Part shown: one piece after another, positions 31,586 to 42,489 of the stretch | Layout of the letters: each line of letters opens with the position of its first letter | Numbering within the stretch: the first letter of the stretch is position 1 | Assembly (NCBI GenBank): GCA_004764695.1 | Contig: SMSO01000006.1 | Span: forward strand, 786,859-850,858 | DNA length: 64,000 nucleotides | Reading direction: 5' to 3' | Source of the DNA: Schizochytrium sp. TIO01 | Lineage: Eukaryota; Sar; Bigyra; Thraustochytrida; Thraustochytriidae | The notes under the pieces: generated by a model | Databases searched by the model: none | What the model saw: the letters and a program-made list of their open reading frames with translations, nothing else | Told to the model about the DNA's origin: nothing | Translations under genes and position numbers: made by a program

Positions 31586-33196
31586 ATGGGTAAAACGCAA
31601 GCTACAAGCTTTCGCGACAGGATCACTTGGCTTCATCTTCTGGTCGGAATTGCTCTGTGGACAGTCTTTATTTTTCAGTACCATGCGCTGGCTCACCCTG
31701 AGGATGCTCAGTCAAACGTGGCGCAGGCCGGTTCTGTTGCGGGAGAGGTCAGTAGCAGCGAAGGTAATCTCCGCAAGGAAAATTTGCCCGATGACTTTGC
31801 AGACGCCCCGCTCTCGGTGCTGACCCCTGAGGCCAAAACCTCTCGCGAGGTTGCTGAGTTCCAGTTGGCGTCGCAGACCTCACTCGCTGCTCTACAGAGT
31901 AAACTCTACTACTGGAACCTCGACCCTCTTTATAATAGTGGCATTGGTAGACTCCCAGCAGCTCCTGGCGATCGTTACGTTCTTTTTCTCACGGATTGCG
32001 GAGGCTTTAACAATATTCGCATGGCCTTTGAGTACTTCGTGCTTATGGCGTGGCTGACTCGACGAACTTTGGTTTTACCTCCCCCTGCAGGATGGTATCT
32101 GATTGACTTCGGCCCGATGAAACGTATGCAACGCGACTCTCACGAGCGCTCATACACAGAGTACAAAGAGTTTTTTGACATGGAGCATTTGCAGGCGGCA
32201 GTTCCTGTGATCTCTGCGGAAGAGTTTGTGCGTCGCGAGGGCGACATTCTGGATCTCCCAGCAAGCCTCAAGGAGGCAGACTTCAAGACGCATGATGGCG
32301 AGCGAGCATGGAAATCTTGGTTAAAAAGCGAAGATCCTGAGTTTCGCAAGAGCTTAGGATGGAGCCCCCTCTCCAAGGTTATTATGTTTCCGTCTATTGC
32401 ATCTGTGGAAGCTCAATTTCCCGGCGGTCCGCCGCGCGATTTCATTCATCATCGTGAGATGGTAGAGCTTACGCCAGAAATATACTCTGCACCCATAGTG
32501 AGCTTCCCAAGCTGCAAAGATAATGGCGACTTTCGCTATCTGGTTCAGGTCAACACCTTCGCTGCTTTTGCAGACGAGGCCCTTAGCCGAAGCTACAAAC
32601 GTATGTTGCGCGACAATATTCACTACCGAGCTTTGGTCTTTGATATCGCTGCCCGGGTTATCCGAGAGCTTGGGCCGTTCAAGTTTTCTGCTTTGCACAT
32701 TCGTCGGAACGATCTTCAATATAAGGAGGTCTTCTTGAGCGGGCAGGAAACACTTGAAAATGTTCGTCCCCTTCTCAAAACTGGTGAAAAACTCTACATT
32801 GCTACAGATGAGACAGATTCGGAATTTTTCAGACCGTTCTCGCAGGATTTTGAGGTTTATCAATGGAAAGACTTTTTCGGACCGCGTGGTAATTATGCCC
32901 TGCGTGGCGTAGATATTCCACGCAAGCTTGAGGGATGCGTTGAACAGGTCATTTGCGCGCTTGGACGCGTGTTTGCTGGCACTTTAGAATCCACATTCTC
33001 ATCTTATATCTTCCGTCTGCGTGGATACTACCATGCTCCCAACACTGAGGTTTACTTTCACACTCTTAAATACTCTGGCAATGTTATGCGGGACCGCGCA
33101 AGGACCTACTCGCGCAAGCCCCTCAAGGGTCAGATTTACAAATCCGAGCATCCGTCAATCTGGGAGGATGCTGAATTGCCGCATACAACATGGTAA
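31586..33196 (+). CDS. Type II membrane glycosyltransferase, protein O-fucosyltransferase-like
   Basis: This is an intronless 536-residue protein starting at the ATG at 31586. A short cytosolic N-terminus is followed by one signal-anchor helix at about residues 15-33 (LHLLVGIALWTVFIFQYHA) and a stem. The catalytic part has the hallmarks of the GDP-fucose O-fucosyltransferase fold: CGGFNNIRMAFE near residue 133 (substrate loop), FSALHIRRNDLQ (the nucleotide-sugar-binding Arg region), YIATDETD, and a late QVICALGRVFAGTLESTFSS motif (the Ser/Thr-rich GDP-binding end). These enzymes add O-fucose to Ser/Thr of secretory proteins in the ER or Golgi. Which protein it modifies cannot be told. The family assignment is firm; the exact subfamily is not. 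Confidence 0.82.
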   Translation: MGKTQATSFRDRITWLHLLVGIALWTVFIFQYHALAHPEDAQSNVAQAGSVAGEVSSSEGNLRKENLPDDFADAPLSVLTPEAKTSREVAEFQLASQTSLAALQSKLYYWNLDPLYNSGIGRLPAAPGDRYVLFLTDCGGFNNIRMAFEYFVLMAWLTRRTLVLPPPAGWYLIDFGPMKRMQRDSHERSYTEYKEFFDMEHLQAAVPVISAEEFVRREGDILDLPASLKEADFKTHDGERAWKSWLKSEDPEFRKSLGWSPLSKVIMFPSIASVEAQFPGGPPRDFIHHREMVELTPEIYSAPIVSFPSCKDNGDFRYLVQVNTFAAFADEALSRSYKRMLRDNIHYRALVFDIAARVIRELGPFKFSALHIRRNDLQYKEVFLSGQETLENVRPLLKTGEKLYIATDETDSEFFRPFSQDFEVYQWKDFFGPRGNYALRGVDIPRKLEGCVEQVICALGRVFAGTLESTFSSYIFRLRGYYHAPNTEVYFHTLKYSGNVMRDRARTYSRKPLKGQIYKSEHPSIWEDAELPHTTW

Positions 33197-33744
33197 AAAA
33201 GATGAAATCCATGGTGATTGTCTTGAAATATTTGATCTTGGAAACAAACAGTTGTTCCTAAAGAATAGTGTTCAAAAGTCCTGGTGTTAGTGATTGAATG
33301 CGCAAACTCTTTTCTAAATCTCTCTCGGTCTTCACTCTATGAGCAGCTTTTCAATGTTTAGCGTGCTTAGCTGCAGGAAATTTAAAAGTATAAATTAATC
33401 ATCGATTAAAGCAAACTATTCAACAACTTAGACTTCTCTTCTAGCCTCTAGTTCTGCCATGCTTTAACCGATAACTGAAATAATGAGCTGATCAACAAAT
33501 CAAATTAAAACAAACAAAAGGAGCACTTCACGGTGATGAAGGCTGAAAACGTCAAGTAACTAATTGAAGAAACTATGGGAAATTGGTGCCAAAATCAAAT
33601 GCTCTTGGATATTTTAATCTGTCGCCCAAGCTTCCAAACCTACCTGTTCTCAAGAAAGACGCCAGAGAAAAGATTATTTAAGTATTTGGTCAGAAACTTT
33701 GGTTGTGCCTTTGCTTCTCTGGAGGAAGCAAAACCAACATTTTA
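33197..33744. other. Spacer between convergent genes
   Basis: 548 AT-rich bases holding two 3' UTRs. No other feature is seen. Confidence 0.4.
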
Positions 33745-34668
33745 CTACTTTTTATGCGAGTAAAGGGTGTGCTGAATGAGGTCCTTGGCCTTGTTTTCCT
33801 TCATGAGATTTAAGCCAACCTTTTCAATATCGCGGATGTATGACGCAAGCACCTGGCCGACCATAGGGTTCACAAGAGCACCAAAAAGCACACCATTCAG
33901 GGTAGACTGGCAAATAAGGGTCACCTTTGTGCGTTTTCCACCATCGATAGGTTCCAGCTTATATGCCCAGTAGTTCGTGAGTGCACGCACGCTTGAAGGT
34001 CTCCAGCAGCGGCCTCTGCTCGGGAAGAAGTGCGGAACTTCATCAGGTACCGAGACGGCAACTTGCCAGATCGTGCCATCGCTATCCTCGCGCCAGCCGG
34101 TGAGGTCCATTCCATCCCGCCACGCAAAAGGCATAAGTGTGTACATATCAATGGGATCTTGACGATTGAAAGGAAGACCTGGAGCAGCGACCCAAAAGCT
34201 CAGTCGGGTTTTATCTTCTTTGCCAAACCTGTGAAAGATGTTAACGTATCGCATTGTCTTGTCCTCACTGATGAGCGTCTTCACATCTAAAGCAAGTGCC
34301 GTGATAAGTTCAGCACTGATATCAACTTCACCACTGAGACGAAAGTAACCGTTTCCATTGCCCTGGTGCGTGAGGCCAGAATGCATTTCGTACACGACGC
34401 TATCGACGATGCCCATGGGTTCGAACCCAGGACAATCCACATCACAATATTTGCGAGCATGCTCAGTCATCCAGTCGAGGTGGCCCTCAGCAGTGTCACG
34501 ACCTCCATCCCATCGCGTAAAGATAGCATCGTCCATTAACTTCGGCGAGACCTTCCGAAGAAGTGGCGCTACGCCTGTGCCAGGAGCAGTCTCCTCGAAG
34601 TAAGCATCGTAGCCCATTTGGCAACAGACATCGTTAGACCCGTTGAGGGGCTGGCTCTCAGCGCTCAT
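33745..34668 (-). CDS. START-type lipid-binding domain protein
   Basis: This is a 307-residue intronless protein with an ATG at 34668. After about 80 residues, one START/Bet v 1-like domain appears to fill most of the chain. The clues are the order of strands around GIVDSVVYEMHSGL, MRYVNIFHRFGKED, SFWVAAPGLPF and DGTIWQVAVSVPDEVP, a central ALTNYWAYKLEPIDGGKRTKV strand pair, and a long amphipathic C-terminal helix (MVGQVLASYIRDIEKVGLNL). START domains hold a lipid in a hydrophobic cavity closed by that helix. No signal peptide or membrane helix is seen, so it is probably cytosolic. The ligand is unknown. Confidence 0.65.
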   Translation of the reverse strand: MSAESQPLNGSNDVCCQMGYDAYFEETAPGTGVAPLLRKVSPKLMDDAIFTRWDGGRDTAEGHLDWMTEHARKYCDVDCPGFEPMGIVDSVVYEMHSGLTHQGNGNGYFRLSGEVDISAELITALALDVKTLISEDKTMRYVNIFHRFGKEDKTRLSFWVAAPGLPFNRQDPIDMYTLMPFAWRDGMDLTGWREDSDGTIWQVAVSVPDEVPHFFPSRGRCWRPSSVRALTNYWAYKLEPIDGGKRTKVTLICQSTLNGVLFGALVNPMVGQVLASYIRDIEKVGLNLMKENKAKDLIQHTLYSHKK

Positions 34669-36183
34669 GGTTGCCTTCGCTTAGGAGTGTCAGAATGTTG
34701 ACTGAAAATGATGTGCAGCGGATAAAGTTTTTGCACCGCCGAAATTAGAATTGGTGATTTATACTCCACTTGGAGTTTGCTGATGTAGACCTCAATGAAT
34801 CTCCTAAGTGGTACTTAGACGATCGCTTAGGACTCTGCACCTGCAATCCGTGCAATGCACACCGTGACTCCAATGAAATTTGTGATGCCATGCCCTCAGC
34901 AAGAATTGAACTGTTGTACATAATCGCAGAACTGCATGGCAACTTTATGCCAACTTTATGCCAACAGTGACCATTTCGTGGCGTCTAGAGCTCAATTTCT
35001 GCAAAAATGATACCGATATCTGGTCTTGGTCTTAAAAACTAGAATACTTCAAGAGTACTCGCTGCGGGACTTGCTACCGCATAGAAAGAGGAACCCAAAG
35101 CAAAACCTGTTTTTGGTACGAAACCATCAAAAGCACCAAGGCAAGTCTCTCTGATTCTTATCTATGGTCTTCATTGAAAATGAATAATTATAATGCATGG
35201 CAATGCTTCTACGATAATCTTGAATGTCATCTTCACGCAAAATATTAACCATCCTATTGTGGGCAGTAGGTACGTAGCCTGCTTAACATCTCCTACTATG
35301 CCTCTATAGTACTACAAACGATATAGCATACTATCCTTAGATCATTGTTAGCCCCAAGTTTTCCCCTTGTTCTTTTTTAATGACAGGAACATGTTTTAAT
35401 TGAAAGAACAGTCCCGTTCTTGTGTGGACATTTGCCTCTCAGAGCGAAGCTTCGATTCCGTAATACAGATATTAGACGATCAGATAGGGATCCTAATGAA
35501 AAGGGAAACGCAAGGAGATAATAAGGAAGAATATAGGAAAAGATGGAATGAACAACTAAGAATATCTCAACAGCATAATAAGTTTGTTATGAAAAACTAA
35601 CATCCCTTCTCCGCTCTTCCTTCCTCGCTCGTTCTTCATCCGCACGCCAAACCTCGAGCGGTGCGACTTTGAAGCGGTCGCCAGAATTCTCCAGCCCGAC
35701 AGCTTGGCTTTGGCGGGCGTGCCTCGAAGCTAGGTTTGCACTCAGCACGTGGCAGCTTGAGTCTGTGGCGTGGCAACGGCGAAGATCAAGATTCATTGAG
35801 AGAGGTGGCAGCGAAGCCTCCGAAGCTCGTCAACGTTGAGGATCTTTAGGCTTACTAGATTGTGGTTTAGGTCAGGCAAGTCGAGTTTATTGTCTCTTGA
35901 AGTTTGCTCGAGCTTTCATTAGTAGTAAGGTTGTAGACTTCGTGTGCAGAAGAAGCTCGAACGTTGAAGATCGAGAATTAGCCATTTCTTGATTTCTTTA
36001 CTACATTGCTGCTAAAGGTTGCCGACCGCGAACCTTTATTCCTTTTATTCTTTTTTCTTGATACTAAATCCTTGTTCTCTTTGAGCGACTTTGGTGTGGA
36101 GTTTTCTACTCTGCGTCGCGAAATCTAGGTTTTGAATTGGATTTGCAGCATCTGTTTTGACGTTTAGTAAACCCCTTTCCAAG
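34669..36183. other. Long divergent spacer upstream of START and PSMD12 genes
   Basis: 1.5 kb between two genes that read away from each other. Short frames at 34770-34970 and 35400-35600 lack ATG starts and domain content. The last 150 bases before 36184 are T-rich and are probably the PSMD12 leader. Confidence 0.35.
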
Positions 36184-37584
36184 ATGCCCATCGACCCATT
36201 TGCGGAGAAAAAGGATGACGAAACCGGTCCTGACTCGTATGTTCTAGACAAGGAAAAGAAGAAAAAGGACTTCACCGATGAGAGCCGAGTGGAGATTCCC
36301 GAGGCTACTGACATGGCTCGCGATGGCGACCTTGAAGGGGCCCTCGCTCGTCTCCTTGCACTGGAGAAGCGAGCTCGTCTCGGAGGCGACATTCGCACTG
36401 TGAGCGAGACTGCTCTGGTAATCGTGAAGCTGTGCTACGAATTGAAGCATTGGGAAGAGCTGAATGCGAACATTACTCTCTTGTGCAAGCGGCGCGGACA
36501 GTTCAAGCAAACTCAGGTAAAAATTATCCAGGAGGCCGCGGAGCAGGTAACCAAGATCAATGATAAAGGCACGAAGCTTCAGCTTATCGAAACCCTCCGC
36601 GCAGTAAGTGAGGGTAAGATCTATGTCGAGGCAGAACGTGCTCGTCTGACTATGGAGCTGAGTCGCATGAAAGAGGCAGAGGGCGATGTTTCCAGTGCTG
36701 CAGATATCCTGCAGGAGGAGCAGGTTGAGACGTATGGCGCCATGAACAAGCGGGAAAAGCTTGACTACCTTCTTGAACAAGTTCGACTCTGTCTTGATAA
36801 GAAAGATTTTGTCCGTGCCCTGATTATCGCCAAAAAGGTGAATCGAAAGACCATTGAGGAGGGCGATCTAGAGGACATCAAAGTCCGCTTTTATAAATTG
36901 CTCATTCGATACTACTCACATGAAAAGGATCCTCTAGAACTGGCACGCGCTCATCTTGCTATTTTTCGTACGCCTGGTATTCAGGAACACTCTGAAGACT
37001 GGGAGCCTGAGCTAAAGTCTGCTGTCGTGATGCTTGCCATCTCTCCCTTTGACAATCACCAAATCGACCTTGTTCATAAAACACTGCAAGAGGAAAAAAT
37101 TGAACAGATTCCGGGATACAAAAGCCTTCTCAAACACTTTGTTACAGACGAACTGGCGCAGTGGCCTTTGCCTGAACACAATGAACTCATTCATCACCCA
37201 TTGCTGGCTGATGCCAACGATTGGTATCTTCCTATGCTTCGCGACCGAGTTGTTGAACATGACATTCGTGTAGTTGCTAAGTTCTACACCCGCATTTCAG
37301 CTGATCGCCTTGCAAAGCTTTTGCAGCTTTCAAAGGACGAGTCTGAAAAGTATCTCTGTGATATGGTCACTTCCACTACCTCCGAGCGTCTTATTGCTAA
37401 GATTGATAGACCAGCAGGAGTCATTACCTTTCGTGGACGAAAGACTGCTAATGATCATCTGTCCGAATGGACAGCAGACATTTCAGAACTTCTTGGTTTG
37501 GTCGAAAAGACTTGCCACATCATTCACAAAGAATACGCAATGCACAAGTCTCATGCTGCTCAGCGTGTGGCTGCGGATAGTTAA
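36184..37584 (+). CDS. PSMD12: 26S proteasome regulatory lid subunit Rpn5 (PSMD12)
   Basis: The first ATG in frame is at 36184 (MPIDPFAEKK), giving 466 residues, close to the family length of about 455. The chain is a PCI-domain helical solenoid. Recognisable family blocks include an early DGDLEGALARLLALEKRARL, a middle EGKIYVEAERARLTMELSRM and a KFYTRISADRLAKLLQLS block in the winged-helix PCI end. Rpn5 is a structural subunit of the proteasome lid that contacts Rpn11 and the core. It is nuclear and cytosolic, and usually essential. No introns are seen, and the gene appears complete and intact. Confidence 0.93.
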   Translation: MPIDPFAEKKDDETGPDSYVLDKEKKKKDFTDESRVEIPEATDMARDGDLEGALARLLALEKRARLGGDIRTVSETALVIVKLCYELKHWEELNANITLLCKRRGQFKQTQVKIIQEAAEQVTKINDKGTKLQLIETLRAVSEGKIYVEAERARLTMELSRMKEAEGDVSSAADILQEEQVETYGAMNKREKLDYLLEQVRLCLDKKDFVRALIIAKKVNRKTIEEGDLEDIKVRFYKLLIRYYSHEKDPLELARAHLAIFRTPGIQEHSEDWEPELKSAVVMLAISPFDNHQIDLVHKTLQEEKIEQIPGYKSLLKHFVTDELAQWPLPEHNELIHHPLLADANDWYLPMLRDRVVEHDIRVVAKFYTRISADRLAKLLQLSKDESEKYLCDMVTSTTSERLIAKIDRPAGVITFRGRKTANDHLSEWTADISELLGLVEKTCHIIHKEYAMHKSHAAQRVAADS

Positions 37585-38527
37585 TTCGCTCATCACTTCC
37601 TACCTTTGGTGCTGTCGAAGCATGTAGTTGGACTTTGAGCGTCAGAAACCCAACACTTTGTCTGATAAATTTCTCAAAACCATCTCTTTTCTCATTCTCG
37701 ACTTGTCGTATGAAATCACGTTTCACAGATTACAACGCCCGTTTGCGATACCATTTACCTCGTGAATTGAAACAGCATGCTAATTTTTCCAGGCTATGCA
37801 CAGTGCTGGTTATGCATCTGGTTTTATAACATAATCAGTAAACATAACCCAGCTACATACCCAGTCAACAATCGAAGGTACACATTGTCTTCGTTGCCTC
37901 CTTTAGATAAATATACTTAAATAAATGTAACGCAGGGCTGAGGAATCTATAAAACGATGTTACCTCTCGCCTATCAATTGCGCGGAGAACAATACAAGGT
38001 AGCTCCCTGTTGCCCCAGTTGGATTTCCCATAGACTTGGACAAGTCATCACATATGCTAAATAAAACGATACGCTAAGAAGCTGTGTTCGGACAAAAAGA
38101 TGAACTATATGAGTAGTATTAGAAAATGATGGTCAAGTTTACGTCTAGATTTCGGTTTTCAGGACTTTTTTTAACTTTCGGGCTTTGATTCTTTTCCTGC
38201 ATGAGATATTTACAAACCTGGAATTCTTACCCTTGATCGCCTTTTGCCAATTTACCTCCCACCTCCCCAACTTTAGAGTCATATACTAAAATGACGATAG
38301 ATTCTTCTTTTTACACAATTTATATACCAAGCTAGTGTGCCAGACTAAACTAAAAAGATCGATTTAGAATGCTGAAAACTGCATAAGTGTTCCAGGGGAT
38401 TCGCGATTTTAATCAATAAATGCTCTCTCGATGGCGTGCAGGGCTGACCTTATCGTTGAAAAGTTTTGGTCGAAGAGCGTCTCAACATGACCCTATTACT
38501 ATCCCATGTGCAAAAACGAAGAATTGA
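37585..38527. other. AT-rich spacer
   Basis: 943 bases after PSMD12. Frames across it are short and on both strands. Nothing is called. Confidence 0.4.
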
Positions 38528-38944
38528 TCAGGGAATAAAACGACCGTCACGATTTCGTTTTCGGCGTTTCGAATGTTTATGTCTACTCAGATACTGGTAT
38601 TTAAAGTTTCTCTTTGGAGCGCTAAACTCGGGGAGCTCTCGGTCATTGCGAAGGCCCTGCAAGATCTCAATACGTTTGAGCTGGTGTTCACTAATTTCAC
38701 GAATTGCAATAGCCCCTTTCATATGCTCATCTCGCTCTGTGCCATAACTTACCACCTGAAAGGGAAGTTGATTTTCTCGCTCTGATTGGTGGAGCAGACT
38801 ATGACCTTCATGGTCAACGTCAAATATGTTGCGCCCCCCTTCTTGAATTACGGAGCTCTCGAACTTGCAAAATGATTCTGCATTCATAGTCTCAAAGTAA
38901 AGACAGTTATCCTGATCAGCCTTCGGTTGCAAAGTTTCATCCAT
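38528..38944 (-). CDS. Small hypothetical protein, possibly part of a PH-like fold
   Basis: The frame begins at the ATG at 38944 (MDETLQPKADQDN) and ends at 38528, giving 138 residues. The middle has a charged strand-like part (QLPFQVVSYGTERDEHMKGA) and a late SAPKRNFKYQYLS, which vaguely resembles the second half of a PH domain. The end is very basic (RHKHSKRRKRNRDG). It sits alone in an AT-rich region, which makes a small real gene or a remnant about equally likely. No function is assigned. Confidence 0.35.
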   Translation of the reverse strand: MDETLQPKADQDNCLYFETMNAESFCKFESSVIQEGGRNIFDVDHEGHSLLHQSERENQLPFQVVSYGTERDEHMKGAIAIREISEHQLKRIEILQGLRNDRELPEFSAPKRNFKYQYLSRHKHSKRRKRNRDGRFIP

Positions 38945-41460
38945 TTTAGGTATGGTGACGAGGATAGATAAACTCTCCAAGAATGAGCAATTATAGAGTA
39001 GTCATTTTCTTTATACTTGTATATTCATCATTCATTTATTTTCTAACTAATAGAAATTATAGAGGCCTATGAAAATTAATGTTCTTGGGTTCTTAGCATT
39101 TGGAATTAGCAAAAATATGAAAAATCAAAAACTAACAGTATTGAACGACACCTAACTGAAAAAGACGATGTTATTAATGCCTAATACAAACTATATGCCT
39201 GAAGGAATATCTGTTATCCTTGATTCTGGTCGGAAACAGTTAATGGCCTACTAGAGAAGCTTAATTAAAGTAGAATCAATACTTTCAATAAGATTAGACG
39301 AGTCGAATTTATAGAAAACCAGTGCAAATGAATGGCTAGTTGGAACAAATGCTATTTTTTACATTTTGTTAGATATGCTCGGAGCCATAGCATATATAAC
39401 CTTAAAACATGTTGAAGCTGATAGGGTTCAATACTCATTTAAAAAAGATTCAGTGAAACCACACAAATATTAAATAGTATCAGGATCATTTTCTAATATA
39501 CAAAGAATCTAAACACCACAACATACCGGCGGTAGAACTCCGATCTCACTCCTTGTGTAGGTATCTTAGTGCCAAATAGACGATATTCTTGTATTGCTTC
39601 TAGGTGCGTGACTTCAAGGCATAACATCACTTATAAAATCATGAAACGAAGGCTGACATATTCGATCGTTTGATTTCTTTTTCTTTTCCAGGACTCTTTT
39701 TTAAAATGTGAAGCAGGTCTCACCACTATTAATTATTATCATGGCTTTTTGAGGTGGGGGAGTGTGTTTAGTATTATTTTTAAATCAGAAAATACGTATG
39801 TAAATGTGTTATTGCCTATGTTATATGTCTTTTGACAGGCCCAAGAAAGGAAGGTAACGTATGGTACTACCAGGGTAGAATCCCGGATATGATGTTGAAG
39901 CAGTAGGTGTCTACTTGCTTTGCAGTAGCTCAGTAAAAGAGACAAAGGAGCAAAGCGGAAACGGACTTACGAAAAGAAAAGTAGCAAACTTCCACACGAT
40001 ATTCAATGTTTTTTAAAGATTTTTTTTTGCAAATATGTTCTAGAGTTCCATATAGATGTTTTAAAAAATACTGAGTCATCCCCGTCGCCTCTTTGCAGAT
40101 CAGTTATGATGGTCTAATTTCGGAAGCTCTGAAAATGCATAAAAGTTCTGGTGCAGAGACTAATAATAGATCAGTTAGCCTTCAATAGATAGGGCTCATC
40201 TACACTGATTGGAAGCACGCTCATGAAGTATTTCCGAGGCTGGACGACTGCATCCAGCTACTCTTGTCAGGCGTCATACAAAAAAGTGAAAGGAGCCTAA
40301 ATATTTTGTATAATGACCTTCTCGTACGTCCTGAGGTTATTCCAAAAAGAAGTTGCGTTTTTTGCACATCCTCGTAAATTATTCTATTCTTATAAGATAT
40401 ATAATATTTTGTGTCACTCATTAAGTCTATGATATGGTTTGTTCTTAAGTTGTCATGTAAGCCACAGTTCACAACAGTAAGTTTATATTATTTCTTATGA
40501 TATGAAAAGAAAAAGGGCGCGCGCAGGGGGGGGGGGCGTTGAATGACAATGATTCGAACAACAATTTAAAAGAAGCTTGGCATGTGTGAAAAAAATAAGA
40601 CCATGTCCAAATAAGCACTAATAGTACTGTAGTTGTATGTACGCATTTGATCAGTACTTCAAACAGGTCTTACAGAATGAAAGAGGCATGGCACGCACGA
40701 CAACTGAAGGCAATATTTTAAAAAAAAGAAAAAAGAAAAAAAGAAAGAAGAAGCTTTACCTGAAAAAAGCTACTGAATACATCCTTTCTATAATTCAAAA
40801 TCATCTGACTTTGACAATCCTTTTGAAAAAGAAAGAAACAGATGCTGGATGAAAAGCCGCATGTCTACAGTACTAAAGGTCGGCACGTACTTACTGCTTC
40901 TAGCTCTTCCATTAAATAATTTTCATCGTCGGTAGTATAGATTCCACTAGTCCGTATTCACAAACCATATGCTAAATAGTGACTAATTTTCTGTCTGAAA
41001 ATTGAACTTTTAAAAATAAATTCTCCTTTGAACACTTTGAACCCGGGTCAGTTGAGGCCATTCAACATTGATTAGTTCAGCATAACTGTAGATAGAAACG
41101 TTTAAAATAATATTACTTCAACAATTTTAAAAACATAACTAGGAAAAATAATCTTTACTCTCATTTTACATACTTCAAAAAAACTGTCGTCGACCACGAC
41201 AGCCTGACTTGTGTACCCATTCTGGCATGTGCGGGTTTACGAACTCAATTTTGAAGCTAAAACATCGTCAAGCAATGTCACATTAGGAAGTTTTATGTTT
41301 CGTGTAGTGAAACTCTCACCAAGGAAATGAAATACCTGACATACCCCTTTACGTTGTCGCGAATGGTGTCCATCAAACCACCGTACACACTACAGGATAA
41401 TAATACAGCTTTCAACTATTTGAGGCCGACAGCATCTGCGCGCGAAAGATGATTTGGACT
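38945..41460. other. AT-rich gene-poor region
   Basis: About 2.5 kb with no convincing frame on either strand. It contains a nine-to-ten-base G run near 40528-40537 and A-rich runs near 40720-40760. Confidence 0.45.
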
Positions 41461-41825
41461 ACCAAACAAGAAAAGAAAGAAAGATAGATAGAAAGAAAGA
41501 AACAAACAAAGAAACAAAGAAAGAAAGAAAGAAAGAAACAAACAAACAAAGAAACAAAGAAACAAACAAACAAACAAACAAACAAACAAACAAACAAACA
41601 TACAAAGGAACGGAACAAAGGAATGAAGCAAACAAACAAACAAAGAAACAAAGAAAAGAACGGAACAAAGAAAAGAACGAAACAGTCAAAGGAACGGAAC
41701 AAAGAAAAGAACGAAACAATCAAAGGAACGAAACAAAGAAAAGAACGAAACAATCAAAGGAACGAAACAATCAAAGGAACGAAACAAAGAAAAGAACGAA
41801 ACAAAGAAAAGAACGAAAAAAGTCA
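41461..41825. repeat. Long compound (CAAA)n/(GAAA)n microsatellite
   Basis: About 365 bases built of GAAA, CAAA and GGAAC units with higher-order blocks such as GGAACGAAAC. Open frames that cross it in several registers (Lys/Asn/Thr/Glu on one strand, Phe/Leu/Cys/Ser on the other) are artefacts of the repeat. Confidence 0.95.
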
Positions 41826-41835
41826 TTCAACGTGA

Positions 41836-42127
41836 CTTGTAAAGAATTCTTCGTCGCTTGCTTGAATCGTACAACTAACCGGCTACTATCCAAAACCATA
41901 GCAGGCATAAGCTCTCTATAGCTCTTATGTCCCGGACAATGATGGGCATTGGCCGGTAAATAACTCACGTCATCTGCTGCAAACAAACCCGATCCCTCAT
42001 TCAAAGGCATCTTCTCGATCGCCTCATCGTTCTGCATGATCCATTTGTAGTACTGTCCTCTGCGATCCTGTAGCTCCAAGTTTCGCTACAATTGGTAAAA
42101 CTCAGAGAAGCTTTGTTGTGTATTCAT
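41836..42127 (-). pseudogene. Small coding-like frame with one internal stop, cut by the microsatellite
   Basis: From an ATG at 42127 the reverse strand reads MNTQQSFSEFYQL, then TAG (42088-42086), then continues in the same frame as about 80 protein-like residues (for example QDRRGQYYKWIMQNDEAIEK and PLNEGSGLFAADDVSYLP). It then enters the repeat and loses complexity. A GTGAGT inside it could also act as a splice donor. I read it as a remnant of a gene that is broken by a stop and truncated by repeat growth. A recoded or spliced gene is less likely. Confidence 0.35.
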
Positions 42128-42489
42128 AGGTAGTATTCCTCTCTTAGAAATAAACAACTTTTCTTATTTGGCAATCATAGTTAGCGTTATGTAACTCCTA
42201 AGCGCTTGATCGCTTGAGAAAAGAAGACGCGTAATAACAATTCCAATTGCTCGGTAGCCTATGGGTAGATAGTCCTACCACCTGGTTTCGATTATTCCAG
42301 CCGACCAGCGAGAAACGCGCGGAGAAGCTCTCTGCGCAAATACGAAGCTCTTCGCCGCGGAGCTCTTCCCACCGGCGTCGTTGACCACCTTTCCTGCCTG
42401 TCCTACTCGGTGCCTCCTCCGGGTGTGCGTTCGTGTTCATTTGTGGTTGGTTTCCCGGAAAGCCGTCTCCTTCAACATCATCCATCATC

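Noticed and set aside
34770-35600. Forward frames of about 66 codons each
   Set aside because: Neither begins with ATG, neither is linked to exons, and both lie in a promoter-like divergent spacer.
41454-41921. Lys/Asn/Glu-rich and Phe/Leu/Cys-rich frames on both strands
   Set aside because: They are translations of the CAAA/GAAA microsatellite in different registers.
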